A DNA stretch of 64,000 bases. Source: Rhodoblastus acidophilus. GTDB lineage: Bacteria > Pseudomonadota > Alphaproteobacteria > Rhizobiales > Beijerinckiaceae. The notes beneath the pieces are model-generated. The model had not been told where the DNA came from, searched no databases, and saw nothing but the letters and a program-made list of their open reading frames with translations. Position 1 is the first letter of the stretch, and each line of letters starts with the position of its first letter. Positions 1 to 11,326 of this stretch are shown piece by piece. Position numbers and translations under genes: made by a program. The stretch is from positions 62,001-126,000 of the forward strand of contig NZ_FYDG01000007.1 of assembly GCF_900187365.1 (NCBI RefSeq). The letters run 5' to 3'.

Positions 1-341
1 TCGGCGTAAGCCGAGGGGTTTGGCGCCCGCTTGCGAAGGCAGGCCGCCGGGCCGACTGGCCCTCAGAGCCTGTCCGGCGCGTTCGTTGCGCGCGCCGGAC
101 AGGCTCTTTTTGCGTGGGACGTCTCGGGGCAAGCGGAGCGGCGGCGCGGGGCGCTGGCGGGCAAAGTTTGACGCCTCGGTCCGGGGCGAATGACGGATGA
201 AGGCTCGAACGGGCCATCCGAGCCTTTATCACAATGGCCGAAGCAGCATCTTCAGCGGCCGCTTCGGGGTGCTGCGGCGGTAGGACGCCCCGCGGTCGGC
301 GCCGGGTCGGTCGACCTTTGACCGACACCCTGCACGTCTTA
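1..341. other. Window edge and intergenic stretch
   Basis: No gene can be supported here. The first 64 bases look like the end of a transcription unit lying off the left edge, because a strong plus-strand terminator follows at once. From about 112 to 341 I see no start with a ribosome binding site and no RNA fold that I recognise. Confidence 0.6.
65..111 (+). terminator. Rho-independent terminator
   Basis: A perfect 17-bp inverted repeat (65-81 with 91-107) encloses a 9-base loop and runs into five T residues (107-111). It would end a plus-strand gene that starts outside the window. Confidence 0.85.
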
Positions 342-2288
342 TCAGGCGGCCCGCCCTTCGACTCTGGAACTCAGCGGCTGATCGAATTGCACGCCGGCGG
401 ATCCATCCTTGATCCAGACAATCCTCGCCGTCGCCCTGGATTGATCCTCAAATTCGAGGGTGATGCGGTCGCCGCTGACGCCGAGATGCGACGTGGCGAC
501 GACCTTCGCGCCGGTGTCCGAAATATCGATCAATTTCGTGTTGGCGCGGGCGCCGTTCGTGTGAATGACGACAGCCTCGGTCGAGAGCCGGCGCGTGGCT
601 TCACGCCGATTTCTCACGTCACGGCTCAGATCGTTCAAGAAGCCTTCCACCGCATCGGCCAGCCTTTGCGTCGAACCGGCGATCAGATTGGTCGCGCTGT
701 TCACGCGGCCTGCTTCGGTGTTGGTCTCGCCGATGACGGACGCGACATTCTCGACATCCGCCGAGGCGTGCTTTGAACTTGCGGACGCCTGCGATATCGC
801 GCGGGCGATCTCTCCCGTTGCGTCGCTTTGCTGCGCGACCGACGCGGCCACGGAATTTGTCATCGAATCAATTTCGGCGACGGCGACGGTGATCGCCCTG
901 ATGTCCGTGACGGCCTGCCGCGTCGCGCCCTGGATCGCCGAGATCTGCGCGGCGATGTCATCCGTCGCCTTGGCGGTGTGCCCGGCCAGCATCTTCACTT
1001 CCGACGCCACCACCGCAAACCCCTTGCCGGCGTCGCCGGCGCGCGCCGCCTCGATGGTCGCGTTCAGCGCCAGGAGATTGGTCTGTTCGGCGATCGAGCG
1101 GATCATTTCGACGATCGCGCCGACATTTTTCGAAATATCGACGAGCCCGGAGATATTTTCATCCGTCTGGCGCGCGATGTCGGTCGCCTGGCTCGCCCTT
1201 TTGCTGGCGCCCTGAATTTGCAACGAGATTTCGTTGATGGAGGCGGTGAGTTCTTCGGCTGCGACAGAAACCGTCTGGATGTTGACGGACGAGTCGGAGG
1301 AGGCGTTCCGCGCCGACCCCGCCGTCTGGTCGGCGCGCGAAGCGACGTCCGTCAAGGTCCGCGCCGTCCCTTGCATTTTGTTTGTCTCGGAACGCATCGC
1401 GGCGACGACATCGGCGATCAGGACCCGGAACTGGCTGATCAAGCTTTCCATCGCCGACTGGCGTTGCAGTTCGTGCTGGCGCTCGGATCGCGCCGCGTTT
1501 TCGAGACGCTTCCGCTCGATGGCGTTTTCCTGGAAGACGGCGATGGCGCTCACCATGGCCCCGAATTCCTTATCGTGGCTGAAGGCTTTGAGGTCGATGG
1601 CGTTATTCCCTTTGACCATGGCCGCCATGGCCGCGGTCATCGCATTGATTGGGCTGGCGACGCTGCGCCCGATGGCGAACGCCAGGGCGCCGCCGAGCAA
1701 GATGCTGATGAGGCCGCCAATCAACGAAACGGCAATGACCGTCTTCATTTCCGAATTGGTTGCGGCTTCAGAGTCCTTGGCGCCCTGCGCGTAGTCGTCG
1801 GACAGATCTTTCGCGAACTCTGCGATCTTTGGAGAATGGACGTCGGCGGCGGCGAGGATCGCCTTCGCCTCGTTTGTGTCGAGGTTGGGGTTGTGGCCCT
1901 TGATGTCCTTGAACTGATTGACCGCCGCCTTGTATTCATCCACCGCGCGCGTTAGAGCTTCAAGTTTGGCGCGGCGACGCGGATGATATGTTTTCGCGGC
2001 CAGTTCCGCGAATGCCTCATGCGCGGACCGGAACGCCTCTTGCGCCTTGTCGTAGTCCGCCGCCTCGCCGCGGGCCAGCAGCCTGTAGAACCGGAAGCGG
2101 GCTTGATAGATCAGCTTCTCGACTTCATGATTCAGAACCTGATCGTCCTTGAAGTGCAGCATATCGGCCACGGCGACCTGGGTCGATCGCGCCGAATAGA
2201 CCGAAAATCCGGCTATGCTGGCGAGCAAGAGCATCAACACGCCAAACCCGACGAGCAGACGGGCGGCAATCCTCATGTTCTGGAACAT
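342..2288 (-). CDS. Methyl-accepting chemotaxis protein with C-terminal PilZ-like domain
   Basis: This is a membrane chemoreceptor that would pass a periplasmic signal to CheA/CheW. With the start at 2288 (648 residues) there is a membrane helix at about 9-30, a helical periplasmic domain, a second helix at about 183-205, HAMP, and the MCP signalling tip at about 402-431 containing [18 protein letters not shown]. Residues from about 565 to the end resemble PilZ, with an RRxxxRR cluster followed by DISDTG, the pattern that binds cyclic di-GMP. An upstream TTG at 2345 is open but has no ribosome site and would precede the membrane helix awkwardly. The next start, four codons in, is also possible. 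It stands alone; its 5' side holds an AT-rich block. Confidence 0.9.
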   Translation of the reverse strand: MFQNMRIAARLLVGFGVLMLLLASIAGFSVYSARSTQVAVADMLHFKDDQVLNHEVEKLIYQARFRFYRLLARGEAADYDKAQEAFRSAHEAFAELAAKTYHPRRRAKLEALTRAVDEYKAAVNQFKDIKGHNPNLDTNEAKAILAAADVHSPKIAEFAKDLSDDYAQGAKDSEAATNSEMKTVIAVSLIGGLISILLGGALAFAIGRSVASPINAMTAAMAAMVKGNNAIDLKAFSHDKEFGAMVSAIAVFQENAIERKRLENAARSERQHELQRQSAMESLISQFRVLIADVVAAMRSETNKMQGTARTLTDVASRADQTAGSARNASSDSSVNIQTVSVAAEELTASINEISLQIQGASKRASQATDIARQTDENISGLVDISKNVGAIVEMIRSIAEQTNLLALNATIEAARAGDAGKGFAVVASEVKMLAGHTAKATDDIAAQISAIQGATRQAVTDIRAITVAVAEIDSMTNSVAASVAQQSDATGEIARAISQASASSKHASADVENVASVIGETNTEAGRVNSATNLIAGSTQRLADAVEGFLNDLSRDVRNRREATRRLSTEAVVIHTNGARANTKLIDISDTGAKVVATSHLGVSGDRITLEFEDQSRATARIVWIKDGSAGVQFDQPLSSRVEGRAA

Positions 2289-2707
2289 ATGAAAATCCAA
2301 ACCCTTCAAGCTCGCTTCGAGACGACGGCCAAAGTTTCGCCGCAACGGATGAGGAGGCGAATATTCCCAGAATCGCGGATGCGCGACGACTTGCAGTATG
2401 CGACCTTAAGTTGCTTAGCTTTGTTATTACAACCTCTAACGCCCAGTTAAAAATTTAATTTGTCTCGAATTTATGGCCAGATGACCAACGATCTCCGGGG
2501 ACGCGCGCGCATCTGACCTGTGGCGGCAGGTTGAAGGACTCGTCTCGCAATTGCGCGCCGGGCGGCAGGGGGCGCGGAGAAAATTGGTGGCGCATCCTGC
2601 ACCCTGCGGTCATCGACCGGTTCGCCGCCTGGACCGGCCCTCCGCTCGATTTCTGCTTCCGCCGATTTCGGCCCTTGTTTCAGGGTTCAAACCGCAGATC
2701 TCGTCCG
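2289..2707. other. Intergenic stretch, no gene seen
   Basis: The segment from about 2400 to 2475 is unusually AT-rich and probably holds the promoter of the chemoreceptor. The GC-rich remainder up to 2707 has open frames but no ribosome site or recognisable protein. Confidence 0.55.
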
Positions 2708-3460
2708 CTAGCACCGGTGGTCGAGCAATTCCTCGGCATGGCCGTAGCCGCCGGCGTCCAGCAGCACGAATTCGCGCGCGTCGGCCTCGCCATAGCCGAC
2801 CAAAGCCAGCGAATGCGCGGCCATGTTGGCGCGCGCGCCCGGCGATTCCTCGGCCACGATCTTGAACGGATCGCGCCGCAAACCCGCCTCGTCGATGCGC
2901 TTGATCCGATAGCGGTCGGCCCAGGGCGCGAGGTCGATGGTGGTCCATTTGTCGCGCGGCGGCGCATGGCGCGCCAGATAGCGCTTGAGCCGGGGATCGA
3001 CGCAGGAGACGTGAATGTGCAGCTGGTCCTGGGTGCGCGCCCGCCGCGAATTGATCGCCAGCGCGTAATCGCTCCACGCCAGCGGCCGGCCGGCGCCGTT
3101 GGCGACGTAATCGCGCTGGCTCCAGGCGTAGGTCCAGGGGTTCGGCGCGTCGGGCAGCAGCAGCAGCGGGCTTTCGACGCCGGGGATTTTGCGGATCGGC
3201 ACCACCAGCACGCGGGCGTGGTCCATCGGCGCGCGCAAAACGATGAAGCCGGCCTCGCGATCGACCTTGAGGCAGGGTAGCGGCAGGCCCGTCAGCCTGT
3301 CCATGGCGGCGCAGAGATTATGCGCCACCAGCCAGAGATCGCCCCTGTCGCTGGCGCGCGCGTCCTCGGCGCGGGTGACGCGGTAAAACGCCAGCCCGCC
3401 GAGCGCGATCGCGGCGACGAACGCCAATGTGAAGCCGAGGCGAAGAAGGCGCAGGATCAT
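2708..3460 (-). CDS. cdh: CDP-diacylglycerol diphosphatase
   Basis: The protein (250 residues) has an N-terminal hydrophobic helix (about 5-27) and the HIT-like motif QLHIHVSC near residue 145, the hallmark of bacterial CDP-diacylglycerol pyrophosphatase. The enzyme hydrolyses CDP-diacylglycerol to phosphatidate and CMP at the membrane. Length matches the family. It lies 89 bases downstream of cckA on the same strand, but a terminator hairpin separates them, so it probably has its own promoter. The start codon has no clear Shine-Dalgarno sequence. The family call is good; the physiological role is not known. Confidence 0.82.
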   Translation of the reverse strand: MILRLLRLGFTLAFVAAIALGGLAFYRVTRAEDARASDRGDLWLVAHNLCAAMDRLTGLPLPCLKVDREAGFIVLRAPMDHARVLVVPIRKIPGVESPLLLLPDAPNPWTYAWSQRDYVANGAGRPLAWSDYALAINSRRARTQDQLHIHVSCVDPRLKRYLARHAPPRDKWTTIDLAPWADRYRIKRIDEAGLRRDPFKIVAEESPGARANMAAHSLALVGYGEADAREFVLLDAGGYGHAEELLDHRC

Positions 3461-3511
3461 GCGTCGCGCGAATTCCCGGTTGATGCGTTGCGAAAGCTAA
3501 GCCTGAACGCC

Positions 3512-3542
3512 AAAACCGGCGAAAGTTTGAAACTTCCGCCGG
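3512..3542 (-). terminator. Terminator after cckA
   Basis: A 13-bp stem with one G-T pair (3516-3542) is followed on the minus strand by TTTT (3515-3512), seven bases after the cckA stop codon. Confidence 0.6.
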
Positions 3543-3549
3543 CCTGAGA

Positions 3550-6261
<2,712 letters not shown>

Positions 6262-6277
6262 CGGCCGAGGTCAAAAA

Positions 6278-6292
6278 TTAACCAAATTTTAA
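6278..6292. promoter_or_regulatory. CtrA-type binding site
   Basis: The sequence is TTAA-N7-TTAA, and each half is followed by C, which matches the full CtrA recognition sequence of Caulobacter and rhizobia. It lies 17 bases upstream of the cckA start and about 73 upstream of the fliO start, so it could act on either gene. The match is seen directly; binding is inferred. Confidence 0.65.
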
Positions 6293-6364
6293 CCTTTGGC
6301 GCGCGGCCGCGCCGAGCCTGCGTTATAGTTTAAGATAAATGTGGCAAAGGAGCATGCGCCGCCG

Positions 6365-7405
6365 ATGGACGAGTTTTTGCGTAGCCATCCCTGGGTGGCC
6401 TGGGTCGGGGCTGGCCTGGCCTTCGTCGTCTTCATCATATTGCTTTTGCATATGATAAAAATCTTGTTCGAGCTGCGCCGCCGCCTGCCGGGCGGAGAGC
6501 GCTCGCGGCAATTGCGTCTGGGCTTTGTCGAAAATTTCGACCTCGACGGCGAGCGGCAATTGCTGCTGGTGCGCCGCGACAATGTCGAGCATCTGCTCAT
6601 GATCGGCGGCCCCAACGACGTTCTGGTCGAATCGGGCATCGTTCGGGCCGAGGGCCGCGCGTCTCGCGGCGCGTTCGAGCCGGCGACGGCCGCCGCGGCC
6701 GCCTCGGCGCCGTCCGGGCTGGTGCTGCCGCCCGTCGCCGCGCAGGATTTGCCCTCGCCGGTTCGGCCCGAGCCGGCGGAGCGCGCGGAGGCGTCGGCGC
6801 CGGTTCGCCCGGAGATGCGGTTCGAGCCGAAATCCGAGCCGAAATTCGAGCCGGCGCCGCGACCGGAGCCGCCGTCGGAGATCGACATCGAGCAGGAGCT
6901 GAAAGCGGCGCTGGAGGCTTCGCCCTTGCTGCCGAACGAGCCGCCGTCCGCGCCGGTCGCGCCGCCGCCGACTCCGCTTCCGTCGTTCACGCCGCCCCCG
7001 CCGCCGTCGTTCGCGCCGCCGCCGGAGCGTCCGGCGACGCGGTTCACGCCGCCGCCGCGCCCGAGCTTCCGGGCTCCGTTGCCGCCGCGATCCCCCGGAG
7101 CGCCCTCGGGCGCGTCTGGCGGGGAGGCGCCGACCCGGCCGCGCTTCGTCATCCCGCCGCTGGCCCGCCGCAACGCGCCGCCGCCGCCGCCCGAGCCGGT
7201 TGCGCCCGAGACGCGCGCCCCGGTCCCGCCGGCGCCGGAGGAGAGCAACGATCTGTTCGCTCCGCTGCCGGGTCCCGCCGCGGCGCCCGCGCCGCAACCG
7301 GCGCCCGAGCCGCCCCCGCCGCCGCCGCGCACGGATTCGGACACGCTGGAGTCGCTTGAGGAGGAGATGGCCAAGCTGCTGGGACGTCCGACCCACAAGC
7401 CTTGA
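6365..7405 (+). CDS. fliO: FliO-like flagellar biosynthesis protein with long proline-rich tail
   Basis: FliO assists assembly of the flagellar type III export gate. The N-terminal 100 residues fit: a membrane helix at about 9-31 followed by the FliO core LLLVRRDNVEHLLMIGGP and DVLVESGI. The rest, to residue 346, is low-complexity proline, alanine and glutamate-rich sequence, as in other alphaproteobacterial FliO proteins. AAAGGAG lies 12 bases before ATG 6365; an upstream GTG at 6341 overlaps that ribosome site and is less likely. No other flagellar gene is present, so this is an orphan fliO, probably under CtrA control from the box at 6278. Confidence 0.78.
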   Translation: MDEFLRSHPWVAWVGAGLAFVVFIILLLHMIKILFELRRRLPGGERSRQLRLGFVENFDLDGERQLLLVRRDNVEHLLMIGGPNDVLVESGIVRAEGRASRGAFEPATAAAAASAPSGLVLPPVAAQDLPSPVRPEPAERAEASAPVRPEMRFEPKSEPKFEPAPRPEPPSEIDIEQELKAALEASPLLPNEPPSAPVAPPPTPLPSFTPPPPPSFAPPPERPATRFTPPPRPSFRAPLPPRSPGAPSGASGGEAPTRPRFVIPPLARRNAPPPPPEPVAPETRAPVPPAPEESNDLFAPLPGPAAAPAPQPAPEPPPPPPRTDSDTLESLEEEMAKLLGRPTHKP

Positions 7406-7411
7406 AGACAC

Positions 7412-7446
7412 AAAAAAGCCGCTTCGGGTCGAAAACCCGGAGCGGC
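7412..7446 (-). terminator. Terminator after dksA
   Basis: A 12-bp stem with one wobble (7418-7429 with 7435-7446) is followed on the minus strand by six T residues (7417-7412). It may also stop fliO transcription from the other side, though the plus-strand side lacks a clean T run. Confidence 0.75.
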
Positions 7447-7507
7447 GTCATGATTTTCGATCTTTGCGGCGTCCAGTCCGTCGCGGTCAATGCGCGCGCG
7501 GCGCTCG

Positions 7508-7927
7508 CTAGTCGTCGCGATAGACGCGCTCGCGGCGCTCATGCCGCTCCTGCGCCTCGATCGAAAGGGTGGCGATCGGACGGGCGTCCAGCCGTTTCAG
7601 CGAAATGGGGTCGCCGGTCTCCTCGCAATAGCCGTAGCTGCCGTCGTCGATGCGGGTGAGCGCCGCGTCGATCTTGGAAATCAGCTTGCGCTGGCGGTCG
7701 CGGGCGCGCAACTCGATGGCGCGATCGGTTTCGGATGAAGCGCGATCCGCGATATCCGCGTGATTCTCGCTTTCGGCCTGCAGCGCGGCGAGCGTTTCGC
7801 GCGCCTCCTGCAGGATTTCGTCCTTCCACTTGAGCAGTTTTCGGCGGAAATATTCCTTCTGACGATCGTTCATGAACGGTTCGTCGTCGGACGGGCGGTA
7901 GTTCTCCGCTGCAATGTCCGCGGCCAT
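7508..7927 (-). CDS. dksA: RNA polymerase-binding transcription factor DksA (alpha type)
   Basis: DksA binds the RNA polymerase secondary channel and works with ppGpp in the stringent response. The 139 residues have the coiled-coil region and the conserved end LKRLDARPIATLSIEAQERHE. Against the CxxC-x17-CxxC zinc site of E. coli DksA, only the first cysteine remains; the other three align with Thr, Ser and Ala. This reduced site is usual in alphaproteobacteria and implies a fold that does not need four-cysteine zinc. GGGAG lies nine bases before ATG 7927. A terminator follows the gene. Confidence 0.95.
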   Translation of the reverse strand: MAADIAAENYRPSDDEPFMNDRQKEYFRRKLLKWKDEILQEARETLAALQAESENHADIADRASSETDRAIELRARDRQRKLISKIDAALTRIDDGSYGYCEETGDPISLKRLDARPIATLSIEAQERHERRERVYRDD

Positions 7928-8029
7928 GCTTGCATTCTCCCAACCCTAACGCGCGGCCTATATATATCGGGCCGTCTGCGGGGACAATCCGGGCTGCGCC
8001 AGAGCCGGTCGGAAAAACCGCTGGCCTGT

Positions 8030-8329
8030 TTAGCAGCGTTCTCCGCGGGTTTCCAAGGCGGAGGCGGCGCAAGCGTCGAACCGCAAGGCCATGCCGGCGC
8101 CGGGCTGGTCGAGGATCGAGAGCCGCAGGCGGGGCAGGTCGCCGCCGCGCCGCAATTCGGCCGTCCATCCCTGCGCGCCGCATTCGTCATCGTCGAGGAC
8201 AAGCACGTCGGGGGGCAGGGGCGCCGACCTGAAAATCGGCGCGAACAGGGCGAGCAGCTTGCTCTCGCGCGCGCGCCTGGGAAGATTGACGCCCGTCCAA
8301 GATGCGCTGAAAGACCTGCTGATCATCAT
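8030..8329 (-). CDS. Small hypothetical protein
   Basis: I do not recognise this 99-residue protein. It is accepted as a gene because GGAGGGCAT directly precedes ATG 8329, a near-ideal ribosome site, and the frame ends cleanly before dksA on the same strand. The sequence is basic at the start and has a DVLVLDDDE segment near the middle; no signal peptide or membrane helix is evident. It is divergent from the winged-helix-like gene at 8593, and the shared gap contains inverted repeats. Confidence 0.5.
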   Translation of the reverse strand: MMISRSFSASWTGVNLPRRARESKLLALFAPIFRSAPLPPDVLVLDDDECGAQGWTAELRRGGDLPRLRLSILDQPGAGMALRFDACAASALETRGERC

Positions 8330-8342
8330 ATGCCCTCCATAT

Positions 8343-8429
8343 GCTGCAAAGTGGTGTAAAAATTGCAGCGAACATGGTTAATATCTGGTTTCGATCTTTA
8401 GCATCGGTGGGCGGTGTGTAAAGATTACA
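8343..8429. promoter_or_regulatory. Cluster of inverted repeats in a divergent gap
   Basis: GCTGCAA (8343-8349) pairs with TTGCAGC (8363-8369). TGTAA-N3-TTACA is a perfect dyad at 8417-8429, with an imperfect copy at 8355-8367. Their position between two divergent small genes suggests an operator. No regulator is assigned. Confidence 0.35.
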
Positions 8430-8592
8430 GCTGCGAAATAAACCGGCCGGCTGAGAGATTTTTCGGTTGACGTTTGGTCGGCGCAGAGGCGCTTCCGCAA
8501 TGGAAGGTCCGGGTTCGCAAGTCGAGGACGCCGGCCCCGGGCGGGAGCCTTGGGGAATGGCCGGAAAAGCAGGCGTTTAGGGGAGAAGGACC

Positions 8593-9075
8593 ATGCGCGC
8601 AACCTTTGAGCAGAACGCCGAATTCATCGCGCTGGCGGCGCGCGAGGCGCGGGACGAGGCGCAGCGCCTGCTGGCGCGGCTGGAAGTTCTGATCGCGGGG
8701 CTGGCCGCCAAGGATTCCGCCGCGGGGCTCGAATTGCGGCGGGCGGCGGTGGAGTTTCTGGTCGCCGCCGGCGATCAGCAGCCGGCGTTGCGCGGCGAGG
8801 GGCGGCTGTCGGTGGTGCCGGCGCGGCCGGGCGACCGCGCCGCCGAAAGGCTGGGCGAACTCGAATCGACCATTCTCGAAATCGTCGAGGGCGAGGAGGG
8901 CGGCATGCATGTCGACGCCGTTTTCGAACTGCTCGGCGAAATGGGCGTGGAAATGACCAAGGGAAATTTGTCTGTAAAATTACACCGGATGATCAAGGCG
9001 GGCCGGCTGGTCTCCACCGCGCGCGGATACTACGGCCTGTCGTCGATGGAGCGGGCGCGCCGCATGGCGAGCTGA
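8593..9075 (+). CDS. Hypothetical protein with winged-helix-like C-terminus
   Basis: The 160-residue protein has a helical N-terminal half and a C-terminal 70 residues that read like a winged helix: LESTILEIVEG, then LSVKLHRMIKAGRLVS and a final GYYGLS wing. The same plan and the motif LTVRLHRMLRAGKI occur in the protein at 14519-14974, so the two are paralogues. GGGAGAAGGACC before ATG 8593 is a good ribosome site. It may bind DNA, but no family name is claimed. It converges on trmJ with a 16-base gap. Confidence 0.7.
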   Translation: MRATFEQNAEFIALAAREARDEAQRLLARLEVLIAGLAAKDSAAGLELRRAAVEFLVAAGDQQPALRGEGRLSVVPARPGDRAAERLGELESTILEIVEGEEGGMHVDAVFELLGEMGVEMTKGNLSVKLHRMIKAGRLVSTARGYYGLSSMERARRMAS

Positions 9076-9091
9076 GTTTTTCAGCCCCGTC

Positions 9092-9943
9092 TCACGCCTT
9101 GGGCTCGACCTCGGTGGTTTCGGCCGCGGGTTTGGGCTTGGCGCGCTTGCGGGTCTGGATTTCCTTGCGCGGGCCTTCCACCAGCCGCACCACCGCGCCC
9201 CAGAGCGTGCGGACGTCCTGTTGCGTCAGGTTCATGCGGTGAAACATGTTGCGCAGGTTGCGCTGCATCACCGGGCGTTTTGAATCCGGCTTGAAGAATT
9301 CCGAGCGTTCCAGGTGGCCTTCGAGAAATTCGAAGAAGGACAGGGTCATTTCGCGCTGGGCGGGGGGAGAGCGTTCCTCCTGCGCGAAGGGCAGGGCGCC
9401 GCCCTCGCGGGCCTTGAAATATTCGTAGCCGCACAGCAGCACCGCTTGCGCCAGATTGAGCGAGCCATAGGCGGGATTGACCGGGAAAGTGAGGATGGCG
9501 CTGGCCAGCGCGATATCGTCATTGTCGAGGCCGGTGCGCTCGGGACCGAACAAAATGCCCTGCTTTTCGCCCGATTGGGTGGCGCGGGCGCATTCGGGCA
9601 TGGCGGCGGCCGGGGTTTCGACGCGTTTGAACTGGCCGCGCTCGCGCGCCGTGGTGGCCCAGACGAAGTTGAGGTCGGCGATGGCGGCTGCGGTGCTGTC
9701 GTAGACCGTGGCGTTTTCCAGCAGGTGGACGGCGCCGGCGGCGGCGGCGTAGGCGCTTTCGCGCCGGGCGTCGGTTCGCGGCCAGCCTTCGCGCGGGCTG
9801 ACGAGGCGGAGGTTCGACAGGCCGAAATTGGCCATGGCGCGGGCGCACATGCCGATATTCACGGCGAGCTGGGGGCGGACGAGGATGATGGACGGCCCGC
9901 CCTCAAACAAGGGTTTCGTGCGATCCGTGCCGGCTCCGACCAA
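9092..9943 (-). CDS. trmJ: tRNA (cytidine/uridine-2'-O)-methyltransferase TrmJ
   Basis: This is a SpoU/TrmH (SPOUT) family enzyme that methylates the 2'-O of position 32 of the tRNA anticodon loop using S-adenosylmethionine. Motifs seen are IILVRPQLAVNIGMCARAM near residue 20, GILFGPERTGL near 130, and the knotted C-terminal motif NPAYGSLNLAQAVLLCGYE near 165, which binds the cofactor. The remaining C-terminal extension is helical and basic, as in TrmJ. At 283 residues it is slightly longer than the E. coli protein. The start is TTG 9943, preceded by GGGGGA. No partner gene is evident. Confidence 0.9.
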   Translation of the reverse strand: MVGAGTDRTKPLFEGGPSIILVRPQLAVNIGMCARAMANFGLSNLRLVSPREGWPRTDARRESAYAAAAGAVHLLENATVYDSTAAAIADLNFVWATTARERGQFKRVETPAAAMPECARATQSGEKQGILFGPERTGLDNDDIALASAILTFPVNPAYGSLNLAQAVLLCGYEYFKAREGGALPFAQEERSPPAQREMTLSFFEFLEGHLERSEFFKPDSKRPVMQRNLRNMFHRMNLTQQDVRTLWGAVVRLVEGPRKEIQTRKRAKPKPAAETTEVEPKA

Positions 9944-10456
9944 TTTTTTGTCCCCCGATTTTCCCGCGCGGTTTTAGGCGCGGGGGGCGGGGATGGCAAG
10001 GCGGGCGGGGCAGGGTCCAAACAGCGGCAAGCGTTGGTTTTGTTTTGGTCGGTCTGCGCCAGGGCGTGGAGCCCGTATCTGACAAAAATTCTATTTCCGG
10101 TTGAAGGCGTTTTTGCAAAAGTGATCGAATCTGCGCGATTTTCTGCGTTTTTGTGCGAAGAAGCGATCAAAATGCGTCGGTTTTTGTATGCACACCTGTC
10201 CGGTTGTGGCGGGGCGTTGGCGGTGGGATTTGGGGCCACATTGTGGAAAAGCATTTTGCATCAATGCGTTGGAGCGCCAGGGTTTCACGTGGAACGTAAC
10301 GGGAACGAAATTTCGTATTTGTCAAGTATGGGATTGCGTTTTCACTTTTCGCCGTTTTCGCCGCGCAAACGGCTTGCCCGAGGCTTTGAAGCTCATGACA
10401 GTCCCTCATCCGATCGTCCGTCGTCAGACGGGCGCCGTCGGCGGTTGGCTTTCGCT
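9944..10456. other. Gene-poor stretch containing a parS-like site
   Basis: This 513-base gap between trmJ and draG has lower GC content than its surroundings and no frame with a ribosome site and sensible composition. The notable element is the parS-like palindrome at 10281-10296. Confidence 0.6.
10281..10296. promoter_or_regulatory. parS-like centromere site
   Basis: The 14-base core GTTTCACGTGGAAC matches the conserved chromosomal parS core bound by ParB. Only the two outermost bases (G and G) differ from the usual T...A of the 16-mer. It lies in non-coding DNA, as many parS sites do. The match is seen in the sequence; function is inferred. Confidence 0.5.
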
Positions 10457-11326
10457 TCAGACGCCCAGCGCCAGCAGTTGCGGCGTAATCGCGTAAATTT
10501 CCTCGCGCACGTCGCGCTGCAGGCCCTTGACCCAGCGTTTCGGCAGGGCTTGCATGCCGTAGAACGCCCCCGCCAGCGCGCCGACCAGCGCGCCGGTGGT
10601 GTCGGCGTCGCCGCCGCGATTCACCACCCGGATCAGGCAGTCCTCAAAAGACTCCGTCTCGAAAAAGCCCCACAAAACCGTGCGCATCGTATCGACCACA
10701 TAGGCCGAGGACTGGCCGGTGTAATTGGCGAAGCGAAAGGCGGGGTCCAACGCGACCCATTGCTCCGCCAGCGTTTTGAGCGGGGCCTTGTCCGAGGTCG
10801 CAAGCGCATGCCGCAGCAGGCGGACGAACCAGACGCAGGCGGCGTCCGAGCGCGGGTGGTGGTGGGTGATGCGGCCCTGCGTCACCGCCCAGCCTTCGCC
10901 CTTTTCCGGCTGGTTGACGGTCGCCAGCGCCACCGGGGCCACCCGCATCACCGCGCCATTGCCGCCGTCGCCTTCGGAGAGCGGGCCTTCCACGCTGCCG
11001 TGAGTCATGTAGCGGCGGATGCCGCGCCGACAGGTGTTGCCGACGTCGAGCGGGCCGGAGCGCAGCCAGCCGGCGAAGCCGTTGGCGATGTCGTGGACGT
11101 CGAACCCCTGGATTTTCACCAGCGAGCGGGCGAGGACCAGCGACATTTGCGTGTCGTCGGTGATGGCGCCGGGTTTGAGCTTGAGCCAGCCGCCGCCGAC
11201 AATGTTCTTGTGGACGCCATGGGTTGCGGCGATCTCGCGTTCCGTCATGAACTCGACGGTGGCTCCGAGCGCGTCGCCGATGGCGAAGCCGAGAAAGCAA
11301 GCGAGCGCGCGATTTTCGAGAGTCAT
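10457..11326 (-). CDS. draG: ADP-ribosyl-[dinitrogen reductase] glycohydrolase
   Basis: DraG removes ADP-ribose from the nitrogenase iron protein and so reactivates it. The 289 residues carry the ADP-ribosylglycohydrolase metal-site motifs: GDALGATVEF near the start, ITDDTQMSL near 55, GNGAVMRVAP near 120, and NRGGDADTTGALVGALAGA near 235. ATG 11326 overlaps the draT stop codon as ATGA, so translation is coupled; longer upstream extensions of this frame run inside draT and are not used. The draT-draG order is the one known from Rhodospirillum and Azospirillum. No nif gene lies in the window. Confidence 0.95.
   Translation of the reverse strand: MTLENRALACFLGFAIGDALGATVEFMTEREIAATHGVHKNIVGGGWLKLKPGAITDDTQMSLVLARSLVKIQGFDVHDIANGFAGWLRSGPLDVGNTCRRGIRRYMTHGSVEGPLSEGDGGNGAVMRVAPVALATVNQPEKGEGWAVTQGRITHHHPRSDAACVWFVRLLRHALATSDKAPLKTLAEQWVALDPAFRFANYTGQSSAYVVDTMRTVLWGFFETESFEDCLIRVVNRGGDADTTGALVGALAGAFYGMQALPKRWVKGLQRDVREEIYAITPQLLALGV

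Noticed and set aside
10281-10296. Replication origin near the parS-like site
   Set aside because: No DnaA-box cluster, dnaA, hemE or gidAB-parAB genes were seen. One parS-like site alone does not mark an origin.
10188-10496. A 102-codon frame in the trmJ-draG gap
   Set aside because: Trp/Arg/Phe-rich composition without a ribosome site; it also covers the parS-like palindrome and runs into draG antisense.
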